Positions 26,798-34,327 of a stretch of DNA of 64,000 nt are shown here, piece after piece. The stretch spans positions 23,370 through 87,369 of the forward strand of contig NZ_JAKRGF010000009.1 of the NCBI RefSeq assembly GCF_022347685.1, written 5' to 3'. Below the pieces are notes generated by a model that was not told where the DNA came from, searched no databases, and saw only the letters and a list, made by a program, of their open reading frames with translations. How positions within the stretch are numbered: the first letter of the stretch is position 1; each line of letters begins with the position of its first letter. This DNA is from Thalassobius sp. Cn5-15. GTDB lineage: Bacteria > Pseudomonadota > Alphaproteobacteria > Rhodobacterales > Rhodobacteraceae. A program made the translations under genes and the position numbers.

Positions 26798-27625
26798 ATG
26801 CTATTTAATTTGATCGTGTCGCAAGGCCGCGCTGCCGACAAAACCGCTATGACCATTCAGGGGGCGGCGCTCACCGCCAAGGCGCTGGAGCAGGAATACG
26901 GGCTCACGGCCACAACCGTGGGCACGCCCTCGGCGCCCGCCGACGACGATTGGACCGAAAGCCTGCCGCAGGCACAACCGACCCTGCAAGCGGTACAAGA
27001 CGCAGTCGAAAGCAGCATTCAGAGCGGCAAGCTGACCGTGCTTGCGTCGAACACCTGTTCGATCAGCCTGGGGTCCTTGCCTGCGATGGCGCGCAACCAT
27101 CCCGACGCGGTTCTGCTGTGGGTCGATGCGCATGGTGATTTCAACACGCCGGATACGACCGACTCGGGGTATCTGGGCGGCATGGTCGTGGCGGCGGCCT
27201 GCGGCCTTTGGGACAGCGGGCTTGGCGCGGGGCTGAAAGCGGATCAGGTGGTGTTTGTCGGCGCGCGCGACATCGACTCCAAGGAAGCAGAATTGATCGC
27301 GGGGGAAGGGGCCCGGATCATACCCGCCTCCGACGTGACGCCCGAGGCCGTCCTGAGCGCCGTGAACGGGCGCAAGGTGTGGATTCACATCGACTGGGAC
27401 GTGCTGGAACCCGGCTATGTTCCCGCCGATTACAAAGTGTCCGGGGGCTTGCTGCCAGGCCAGATCCAGGCCATCTTGTCGGCGCTTTCGCCCGATCAGG
27501 TCCTGGGCCTCGAGGTCGCGGAGTTCCAGGTGCCGCCAGATGCCCAGCAGTCCGAAACCGAGCTCAAGACGATCCTTGAAATGCTCAGCCCCTTGCTGAG
27601 TCAAACCAGGGTCGTAGCCGCCTAA
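26798..27625 (+). CDS. DcsB-like N-omega-hydroxy-L-arginine amidinohydrolase (arginase fold)
   Basis: 275 residues. The protein matches DcsB of D-cycloserine biosynthesis motif by motif, as I recall that sequence: LIVSQGRAAD, ADDDWTESLPQA, NTCSISLGSLP, HGDFNTPDTTDSGYLGGMV, IHIDWDVLEPGYVPADY. Metal ligands are D110, H112, D114, D199 and D201. The His of ordinary arginases (GGDHS) is Cys87 here and the last acidic position is E204, both features of the DcsB branch. The expected reaction is N-hydroxyarginine to ornithine plus hydroxyurea. The start is chosen at MLFNLIVSQG; the frame upstream is unrelated. Confidence 0.9.
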   Translation: MLFNLIVSQGRAADKTAMTIQGAALTAKALEQEYGLTATTVGTPSAPADDDWTESLPQAQPTLQAVQDAVESSIQSGKLTVLASNTCSISLGSLPAMARNHPDAVLLWVDAHGDFNTPDTTDSGYLGGMVVAAACGLWDSGLGAGLKADQVVFVGARDIDSKEAELIAGEGARIIPASDVTPEAVLSAVNGRKVWIHIDWDVLEPGYVPADYKVSGGLLPGQIQAILSALSPDQVLGLEVAEFQVPPDAQQSETELKTILEMLSPLLSQTRVVAA

Positions 27626-27744
27626 GGCACGATACTCCTTAGCTGAAACAATGACATGGACCCCGGGGCGGCAATGCTGCCGGCCCACCTGTTTTGCGCG
27701 GGCTTTTTCCGTGCCCAAGAGAGCAATTGAGGATTCCAAACAAG

Positions 27745-28617
27745 ATGTTCGTTCAAACCTCACCCGGACCAGTAACCGAACGACGCCGCATTCAGGCTGG
27801 CAAACTGTTTATGAAACGGGAACTGTATTCCGGTGACCTTTTGGCCAGCCGCTGGCAGCGCAGTGCAATGGATGGCTTTGCCGAACGCGTCGGCAGCGAA
27901 AGCTTTCCTTGCCTGTTCGGGCGCAAGGCGTGGGCCAGCGATAACGTGCGTTTCGTCTTTGCCGAATGCAACGACGCAGGCGAATTCGATGACGTTCTGG
28001 TCGGGCTCACCGACTACACCAATTTCGTCAAAGACACCCCCCTGAACGACAGGCTGTTTTCACCGCTGGTGATGTTCTTCGAAGCGTCGAGGCTGGATTG
28101 CATCAGCCTGCACGACCTGGGCTGGCAGGTGCTGAACTGGGTGCACGGCATGGATCCCGCCACATGGCCCACGGACGTTGCCAGGGACCCAGATCAGCAC
28201 AGCTGGTGTTTCTGTTTCAACGGGGTGCAGTTGTTCGTGAACATGAGCACGCCGGACCATCAAGTTCTGCGCAGCCGCAATCTAGGCGACTACCTGACCT
28301 TTGTCATAAATCCACGGGAAAACTTCGACGCAGTCGCCAGCATGCAGTCCCGGAGCGGTCGCCTTGTGCGTGACAATATCCGTAAACGGGTCGCCGATTA
28401 CAACGGCGGCACGGTGCCTGAAGAATTAGGCTTTTTCGGCGACGAAGATAACCGGGAATGGCGGCAGTACCAGTTGGAAGAAACCAACCTAGCCCGGCCT
28501 GCGCAATGCCCGTTTTTACAAAAACCCATGCCACACGCCCCAGCCCGAACCGATGCTGCCGGCGGCGGCGTTTCCTCCGGATCTCGCAACGACGCGGCCC
28601 CGACCCAAACAGAATGA
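27745..28617 (+). CDS. DcsA-like haem protein (YqcI/YcgG family), arginine N-hydroxylase candidate
   Basis: 290 residues from ATG at 27745; a second possible start is at 27811. YqcI/YcgG-family signatures are FPCLFGRKAWASDNVRFVFA (about 54-73), DPDQHSWCFCFNG (148-160), LFVNMSTPDHQVLRSRNLGD, and LGFFGDEDNREWRQYQLEE near the C-terminus, followed by a disordered Ala/Ser-rich tail. DcsA in the cycloserine pathway is a haem enzyme that makes N-omega-hydroxy-L-arginine. The neighbouring DcsB-like gene makes the same role likely here. His152 and the Cys pair in CFCF are candidate haem-region residues, but the ligand cannot be decided by eye. Confidence 0.88.
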   Translation: MFVQTSPGPVTERRRIQAGKLFMKRELYSGDLLASRWQRSAMDGFAERVGSESFPCLFGRKAWASDNVRFVFAECNDAGEFDDVLVGLTDYTNFVKDTPLNDRLFSPLVMFFEASRLDCISLHDLGWQVLNWVHGMDPATWPTDVARDPDQHSWCFCFNGVQLFVNMSTPDHQVLRSRNLGDYLTFVINPRENFDAVASMQSRSGRLVRDNIRKRVADYNGGTVPEELGFFGDEDNREWRQYQLEETNLARPAQCPFLQKPMPHAPARTDAAGGGVSSGSRNDAAPTQTE

Positions 28618-28630
28618 CTGGAGAATAGGA

Positions 28631-29563
28631 ATGTTACTTCCAACTGAACGGAGTCGCGGACTCCTTGAAATGATCGCGGCCATGATCGTCATGGGCACGG
28701 TCGGCTACTTTGTTCTAGAGTCGCAACTGGCGCCATATGACGTGGTGTTCTTTCGCTGCCTGTTTGGCGCGATCTTCCTTGCCCTTTACTGCTATACGCG
28801 GGGATTTCTGCGCAATACCGGCCTGACCCGCAAGACGCTGCTGATCGCAGCGCTGAGCGGCGTGTTTCTGGTCACCAACTGGGTGATGCTGTTCGCGTCG
28901 TTCAACGTTGCCTCGATCTCTACCTCGACGGTGATTTACCACACGCAGCCATTGTTCTTTGTTCTGATGGGGGTGCTGTTCCTGGGGGACAAGCTGACCC
29001 GGGACAAGCTGGCCTGGGTGCTTATCGCCTTTGCCGGTGTTGTACTGATCGTCGGCCCGGACATGGGCGAGTTCAGCTTTGCCTCGGCGGAATTGCTGGG
29101 CGTGTCGCTGGCGATTGGGGCGGCCATCTTGTACGCGGTCGTATCGATTATCGTGAAGCATCTCAAAGAGATCAAACCGCACCTGATCGCGTTGATTCAA
29201 GTTTCTGTCGGGGTCGTGTTGCTGGCGCCGCTGGCCAATCTTGAGGCGACAAGCGGCTTTTCCCAGGCGCAGTGGACCAACCTTCTGATCCTCGGCGCGT
29301 TTCATACCTGCCTGACCTACATTCTCATGTATTCGGCCTTCAAGAAACTGCCGACGCCGCTCATCGCCGTGTTGTCTTACATCTATCCGGTCGTGGCGAT
29401 CCTCGTCGATTACTTCGCCTATGGCAAAGCCATGCACTTGGTGCAGATCGCCGGCGGCATGATGATCCTGTTTGCGGGTTACGCCGTGAACCAGGGCTTC
29501 CTGATCTTCCCGCGTGCGCAATCGCGCTCTGCCGTTGCCGCAACGCCCGTTAAACGGGACTGA
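28631..29563 (+). CDS. EamA/DMT-superfamily exporter
   Basis: A 310-residue protein with about ten transmembrane helices in two EamA repeats (first repeat ending FLGDKLTRDKLAWVLIAFAG, second with FHTCLTYILMYSAFKKLPTPL and the SYIYPVVAILVDYFAYG signature). Start at ATG 28631, with GGAG before it. A ten-helix membrane protein (DcsJ) also accompanies the cycloserine genes, so export of the product or an intermediate, and self-resistance, is likely. Confidence 0.88.
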   Translation: MLLPTERSRGLLEMIAAMIVMGTVGYFVLESQLAPYDVVFFRCLFGAIFLALYCYTRGFLRNTGLTRKTLLIAALSGVFLVTNWVMLFASFNVASISTSTVIYHTQPLFFVLMGVLFLGDKLTRDKLAWVLIAFAGVVLIVGPDMGEFSFASAELLGVSLAIGAAILYAVVSIIVKHLKEIKPHLIALIQVSVGVVLLAPLANLEATSGFSQAQWTNLLILGAFHTCLTYILMYSAFKKLPTPLIAVLSYIYPVVAILVDYFAYGKAMHLVQIAGGMMILFAGYAVNQGFLIFPRAQSRSAVAATPVKRD

Positions 29564-29611
29564 TCCCAACCATTTTTTGTCTCGAACCGCTCAATCAAAA
29601 GGTACCTCAAG

Positions 29612-30598
29612 ATGGCTCTTTATAATTCCGTCCTCGACACCATCGGCAGAACCCCGATTGTCCGTCTCAACCACATAGCGCCGAAACACGTATCCGTTTA
29701 CGTCAAGGTGGAATCCTTCAACCCCGGCGGTTCCGTCAAGGACCGGCTTGCGCTGGCGGTCGTGCTCGACGCCGAGCGGCGCGGCGAACTCAAGCCGGGC
29801 GATACGATTGTCGAATGCACTTCGGGCAATGTCGGCATCGCCTTTTCCATGGTGGCGGCCGCGCGCGGTTACAAATTCGTCGCCGTCATGGGGGATTCCT
29901 ATTCCATCGAGCGCCGCAAGCTGATCCGTGCCTATGGCGGCAAGGTGATCCTGTTCCCCGGCCATCTGGGCAGCAGCGGCGGCAACAAGATCGCTGACGA
30001 TCTGGCCGAGCGCCATGGCTGGTTCCGCGCCCGTCAGTTCGACAACCCGGCCAACCCGGCCTATCACCGCATGACCACCGCGTCCGAGATTCTGAGCGAT
30101 TTTGCCAATCATCGCCTCGATTATTTCGTCGCCGGGTTCGGGACCAGCGGCACGGTGACCGGCGTTGGCCAGATGCTCAAACGGGCCCGTCCCGAGGTCA
30201 AGATCATCGCCGCCGAGCCGTCCAATGCGGCCATCATACAGGATGGTGTGTGGAACCCGCATCAGATCCAGGGGCTGGCGCCGAATTTCGTGCCCAGCGT
30301 CATGGATCAGAGCGTGGTCAGCGAGCTGCGCAAGATCGACGAAGTGGTGGCCCGCGACACATCGCGGCGGCTGTCGGTCGAAGAAGGCATCTTTGCGGGC
30401 ATTTCCTCCGGGGCGAATGTCGCCACCGCGCTTGAGATCGCGCAGGACGCCCCCGAAGGCTCTGTGTTGCTGGCGGTGCTGCCCGACACCGGTGAACGGT
30501 ATCTGTCCACGTTCCTCTTCGACGGCCTCTCTGAAGGGTCGGACGATGAATGGCTGGCCTCGCTCGATAGCACGCCCGAACTCGAACTTGCGATTTGA
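29612..30598 (+). CDS. DcsD-like O-ureidoserine synthase (cysteine synthase fold)
   Basis: 328 residues of the fold-type II PLP family. The PLP Lys is in FNPGGSVKDR (K43), the phosphate/substrate loop is CTSGNVGIAF (cysteine synthases have TSGNTG), and GISSGANVATAL and LLAVLPDTGERYLSTFLFDG follow. The Val in TSGNVG and the EGSDDEWLASLD tail resemble DcsD, which joins hydroxyurea to O-acetyl-L-serine to form O-ureido-L-serine. An ordinary O-acetylserine sulfhydrylase is possible from family alone but unlikely beside DcsA/B-like genes. Confidence 0.88.
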   Translation: MALYNSVLDTIGRTPIVRLNHIAPKHVSVYVKVESFNPGGSVKDRLALAVVLDAERRGELKPGDTIVECTSGNVGIAFSMVAAARGYKFVAVMGDSYSIERRKLIRAYGGKVILFPGHLGSSGGNKIADDLAERHGWFRARQFDNPANPAYHRMTTASEILSDFANHRLDYFVAGFGTSGTVTGVGQMLKRARPEVKIIAAEPSNAAIIQDGVWNPHQIQGLAPNFVPSVMDQSVVSELRKIDEVVARDTSRRLSVEEGIFAGISSGANVATALEIAQDAPEGSVLLAVLPDTGERYLSTFLFDGLSEGSDDEWLASLDSTPELELAI

Positions 30599-30610
30599 GG
30601 TGGGGCCGGG

Positions 30611-31789
30611 ATGAACAAGATAAACGCTCCTGACCGGACAAGCGAGGTCGTACCTGCGGCAACTCTTTTTGCAGAGTTGCCCGACGGGTTCCGCCTGAAA
30701 CGCGGCGGCGCCCTGCATAGTGCCCGGATCGCCTATGAAACCCACGGCCGCCTTGCGGACGACGGCAGCAACGCGATCCTGGTATTCGGTGGGTTTTCCG
30801 CCAGCGCCCATATCGCATCTCATCCCGAGGACACCTCTCCAGGATGGTGGGAGGAAATGGTGGGGCCGGGCAAGGCGGTGGATACCAACCGCTGGTTCGT
30901 GATCTGCTTCAACGCACCGGGGGGCTGTTTCGGTTCGACCGGCCCGGCCTCTGTCAATCCGCGTTCAGGGCGCAAGTACCGTTTGGATTTCCCAGAGATC
31001 AGCATCGAGGACATCGCCGAAGCGGCGCGCTGCCTTGTTCGGCAGCTTGGGGTCCGGCAGCTGAGCTGCGTGATCGGCACCTCTATGGGCGGAATGAGCG
31101 CCCTTGCGCTGCTGCACCGCTATCCCGACATTGCCCGAACGCATATCAACATCTCGGGCGCGGCGGGGGCTGCCACCTATGCCATCGCGCTGCGGTCCCT
31201 GCAGCGTCAGGCGATCCTGAACGATCCGGCCTGGCGCCGCGGCCTGTACGAGCACGCGGCCGATGTGCACGTCGGCATGTCGCAGGCGCGGATGCTGGGT
31301 ATGCTGTCTTATCGTTCGCCTGAGGAATGGCAGCAACGCTTTGCTCGGGACCGTATCGAGCCAGTCCCGGCGGCTGCCGCCAAGGACGTGGCTTTCGCGC
31401 CGGAATTCATGGTCGAAGGCTATCTGCGGTACAAGGTGAACGGCTTTGTCGGGCACTACGATCCCAACTGCTACCTGTACCTGAGCCGGGCAATCGACAG
31501 GTTCGACCTGGCCGACGAGACGGGCGGCGATCTGCACCGTGCGCTGTCGAAGCTTGACCTGGAACGGGCCCTGGTAATCGGCACCAAGACGGACATCCTG
31601 TTCCCGGTGTGGCAGCAGACGGCCATTGTCGACGGCCTGAACGGCGGCAAGGTCCCGACCGAAGTCCTTCACCTTGAATCGCTGCGCGGGCATGACGCCT
31701 TTCTTGCCGATTTCGATCAGTTCGCGCCGCCTGTTGGCCGCTTTCTTGCTTCGATCTCAACCAAACGCCCGGCGGTTTCGGTGATGTGA
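30611..31789 (+). CDS. DcsE-like (homo)serine O-acetyltransferase (MetX family)
   Basis: A 392-residue alpha/beta hydrolase of the MetX family. GGCFGSTGPASVNPRSGRKY forms the oxyanion/substrate segment, the nucleophile elbow is GTSMGGMSAL (Ser158), and Asp and His follow in IGTKTDILFP and LRGHDAFL. DcsE in cycloserine biosynthesis makes O-acetyl-L-serine, the co-substrate for DcsD. Whether this copy prefers serine or homoserine decides if the pathway yields O-ureidoserine or O-ureidohomoserine. It begins 12 bp after the DcsD-like stop. Confidence 0.87.
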   Translation: MNKINAPDRTSEVVPAATLFAELPDGFRLKRGGALHSARIAYETHGRLADDGSNAILVFGGFSASAHIASHPEDTSPGWWEEMVGPGKAVDTNRWFVICFNAPGGCFGSTGPASVNPRSGRKYRLDFPEISIEDIAEAARCLVRQLGVRQLSCVIGTSMGGMSALALLHRYPDIARTHINISGAAGAATYAIALRSLQRQAILNDPAWRRGLYEHAADVHVGMSQARMLGMLSYRSPEEWQQRFARDRIEPVPAAAAKDVAFAPEFMVEGYLRYKVNGFVGHYDPNCYLYLSRAIDRFDLADETGGDLHRALSKLDLERALVIGTKTDILFPVWQQTAIVDGLNGGKVPTEVLHLESLRGHDAFLADFDQFAPPVGRFLASISTKRPAVSVM

Positions 31790-31852
31790 CGCGCCGTCCC
31801 CTCGCCGTGCTGCCCACTCAATTACGACACATAGCCTTGACAGGGATCCGAC

Positions 31853-33106
31853 ATGTTGGACCAGATTTCGAAAACCGCCCACATCAAGATTGACCGCCTC
31901 TGGAACGCCATCCACGAGCTTGCCCTTATCGGCCCAGGTGTTGCAGGCGGCTGCAACCGCCAAACGCTGACCGATGACGATGCAGAGGTCCGGCGTCTGT
32001 TCCAGAGCTGGTGCGAAGCCGAGGGTATGAGCCTGACCATCGACCAGATGGGCAACATGTTCGCCGTGCGGCCCGGCACCGATCCCGATGCCGACCCGGT
32101 GTTCATGGGCTCGCATCTGGATACCCAGCCGACCGGCGGGCGCTATGATGGCGTGCTTGGGGTCCTTTCCGCGCTCGAAGTGGTGCGCGTGATGAACGAA
32201 CAGGGCATCCAGACCCGCCACCCGGTTGGCATCGTCAACTGGACCAACGAAGAGGGAGCCCGCTTTGTACCCTCGATGATCGGCTCGGGGGTTTTTGCCG
32301 GGGCCTATACCCTGGACTATGCCCATGATCGTCGGGACGAGCAGGGCAAGAGCTTGGGCGAGGAATTGCGCCGCATCGGTTGGATGGGCACCGAATCGGT
32401 CGGCAGCCAACCAATGCGCGCCTATCTGGAATACCATATCGAGCAAGGCCCGATTCTGGAGGCCGAGCAGCGCAATGTCGGCGTGGTCACTGACTGTCAG
32501 GGTTTTTCCTGGCTCGAAATCACCCTGACCGGACGCGAGGCACACACCGGTTCGACCCCGATGAACATGCGCTCGAACGCGGCGCTGGCGATGGCCCAGA
32601 TCATGCAGATGGTTCAGGATCTGGCGATGCAGCACCAGCCGGGCGCGGTGGGCAGCGTGGGACAGGTCAATTTCTCGCCGAACTCGCGCAACGTTCTGCC
32701 GGGCAAAGTCGTGTTCACGGTCGATGTCCGGTCTCCCGATCTGGCCAAGCTCGACATGCTGCACGCCAAGGTCGAGGCCGAGGCGACCCGGATCGCCGCC
32801 GATCTGGACGTTGGCATCAGCATCGAACCAGTGGGGCGGGTGAACCCGGTCGCCTTCGATCCCGAACTGGTGTCGATCGTGCGCCAATCCGCAAAAGGGC
32901 TGGGTGTCAGCCACATGGACCTTGTTTCGGGTGCGGGGCATGACGCCTGCTGGCTTGCACGGGTGGTGCCCAGCACGATGATCATGTGCCCCTGCGTCGG
33001 TGGCCTGTCCCATAACGAGGCCGAAGAGATTTCGGTCGAATGGGCCGAGGCGGGCGCCAACGTGCTTTTGCGGGCCACTCTGGCCGCAGCAATGACCGAA
33101 AGCTGA
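31853..33106 (+). CDS. M20-family N-carbamoyl-L-amino-acid hydrolase / allantoate amidohydrolase homologue
   Basis: A 417-residue binuclear metal amidohydrolase. The metal ligands are visible in MGSHLDTQPTGGRYDGVLGV (H88, D90, D99), NWTNEEGARF (E133/E134) and EYHIEQGPILE, with a final His in GGLSHNEAEE. LTGREAHTGSTPMNMRSNA is typical of the carbamoyl-hydrolysing subfamily, which releases CO2 and NH3 from ureido groups. In the inferred pathway its substrate could be O-ureido-L-serine (giving an aminooxy amino acid) or a later ureido intermediate. The characterised D-cycloserine cluster has no such gene as far as I recall. Confidence 0.87.
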   Translation: MLDQISKTAHIKIDRLWNAIHELALIGPGVAGGCNRQTLTDDDAEVRRLFQSWCEAEGMSLTIDQMGNMFAVRPGTDPDADPVFMGSHLDTQPTGGRYDGVLGVLSALEVVRVMNEQGIQTRHPVGIVNWTNEEGARFVPSMIGSGVFAGAYTLDYAHDRRDEQGKSLGEELRRIGWMGTESVGSQPMRAYLEYHIEQGPILEAEQRNVGVVTDCQGFSWLEITLTGREAHTGSTPMNMRSNAALAMAQIMQMVQDLAMQHQPGAVGSVGQVNFSPNSRNVLPGKVVFTVDVRSPDLAKLDMLHAKVEAEATRIAADLDVGISIEPVGRVNPVAFDPELVSIVRQSAKGLGVSHMDLVSGAGHDACWLARVVPSTMIMCPCVGGLSHNEAEEISVEWAEAGANVLLRATLAAAMTES

Positions 33107-33183
33107 GCCCCGGAACGGGGCGCCCAGCCCCGCGCCTTTTCACGAATACGACCGATCAATTCCCTCCGAACCGGAGCCATACC

Positions 33184-34179
33184 ATGAATGCCATCACCAG
33201 ACTGACGCCGCATATGCAGGCCTATTCCGACGAATTCGCCGACAACGGAAATATCAACTGGCTGCCCTATCTGATGTATTTCCACCCGTTCGGCTTTTCC
33301 TCGCCGGTGGTCAATACCGATGCCAGCGGGTTCCGCTACACCGAGGCCCGCAACCGGTCCTATTCGGTAGCCGACCTCAAGGGCGAAAGCCGCGTGCGCG
33401 TCCTCGCGGGTAGCTCGACGGTCTTTGGCATCGGGGCCAGCACAGACGGCCACACCCTGTCCGCGCGCATGACAGAAAACGACCCGGGCGGAAGCCCCTG
33501 GGTCAATTTCGGCGGGCGCAGCTTCAATTCCACGCAGGAAATGATCCTGTTCTCGCTGCACCACTCCAAACTGCCAATGGTCGACGAGATCGTGCTGTTT
33601 TCGGGGTTCAACGACCTTGGCCTTGCGCGCCAGCCCAAACGGTATCGCGGCGAACATGGCGCGTTCTTCATGTATCCCGATTTCTTCAATGCCATGGCGC
33701 AAAAGAAACCCTCGCGCTTTTCGCGTTGGTTCGGCACAGACACGGCGGACGCGCCCGAAGCACCGCCCTCGCTGGATGAACAGATCGACTATGCCGCAGG
33801 CCTAATGCTACGGAATCTGACGAGCTGGAAAATGTTCGCCGACGGGCTGGGCGCGAAGCTTGTCTTCATGCTGCAGCCGCTGTCGAACTGGGTCCGTCAG
33901 ACCGGTTCCCCCGAAGAGGAAATCCTGTTTTCTGAACTGGAGCGGCGCGGCCGCTTTGCCGAAACCTATGGCGACATTCTCGAAGCCCACGCGGCGCAAA
34001 GCTATTCAAACCGGCTTGCCGAGGGCGCCGAAGCTTTGGGCGTGAAATTTGTCGATCTTGCCCCGCTTATTGCCCGTCAGGCGCGCCCCGAGCAATGGAT
34101 CTTTGTCGACCGCATTCACTTTACCGACGACGGGCACGATTTTGTTTCGAAGATCGTTCTCGACGCAATTTCCACCTGA
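33184..34179 (+). CDS. SGNH/GDSL-family protein (SxtL-like position)
   Basis: 331 residues with the SGNH blocks: nucleophile LAGSSTVFGIGAS (Ser78, with the usual Asp before it replaced by Ser), Gly in NFGGRSFNSTQE, Asn in LFSGFNDLG (N143), and the terminal D309-x2-H312 in FVDRIHFTDDGH. The start at ATG 33184 has GGAG upstream; the longer frame is unrelated. No signal peptide, so it is cytoplasmic. GDSL-type proteins accompany carbamoyltransferases in the saxitoxin cluster (sxtL beside sxtI), an arrangement echoed here. Esterase or acyl-removal activity is possible; the substrate is unknown. Confidence 0.8.
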   Translation: MNAITRLTPHMQAYSDEFADNGNINWLPYLMYFHPFGFSSPVVNTDASGFRYTEARNRSYSVADLKGESRVRVLAGSSTVFGIGASTDGHTLSARMTENDPGGSPWVNFGGRSFNSTQEMILFSLHHSKLPMVDEIVLFSGFNDLGLARQPKRYRGEHGAFFMYPDFFNAMAQKKPSRFSRWFGTDTADAPEAPPSLDEQIDYAAGLMLRNLTSWKMFADGLGAKLVFMLQPLSNWVRQTGSPEEEILFSELERRGRFAETYGDILEAHAAQSYSNRLAEGAEALGVKFVDLAPLIARQARPEQWIFVDRIHFTDDGHDFVSKIVLDAIST

Positions 34180-34196
34180 AAGAAAGGAACAATACC

Positions 34197-34283
34197 ATGA
34201 CCCTGTTCAAGAAAATCCTTGGCCTTTTCCGCCGCAAGAAGGCCACCCAAAAGAACGACTCGTCCATCTATCCGATGTTCTGA
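34197..34283 (+). CDS. 28-residue basic peptide, possibly a minimal SxtK/DUF5989-like protein
   Basis: ATG at 34197, preceded by GAAAGGAAC, encodes a short peptide: an amphipathic basic start (MTLFKKILGLFRRKKATQ) and an end SSIYPMF. DUF5989/SxtK-type proteins next to carbamoyltransferases typically have an Arg/Lys-rich FLRERKK segment and end in a FIYTLF-like tail; this peptide has similar ends but lacks their transmembrane middle. It could instead be a membrane-binding peptide, a leader peptide or chance. It lies between the SGNH gene (17 bp) and the diiron protein gene (44 bp). Confidence 0.55.
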   Translation: MTLFKKILGLFRRKKATQKNDSSIYPMF

Positions 34284-34327
34284 GCGACCCATCCGGGCAC
34301 CCGTTCAACGGCACACAGGAGGCGCAT

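Noticed and set aside
29591..30823. Minus-strand open frame of 410 codons opposite the DcsD-like gene
   Set aside because: His/Arg-rich shadow of a clear PLP enzyme gene; no start signal and no family features.
34197..34283. Precursor of a ribosomally made modified peptide
   Set aside because: No leader/core pattern, no typical RiPP maturation enzyme (radical SAM, lanthionine synthetase, YcaO) and no peptidase exporter nearby; kept only as a small ORF of unknown role.
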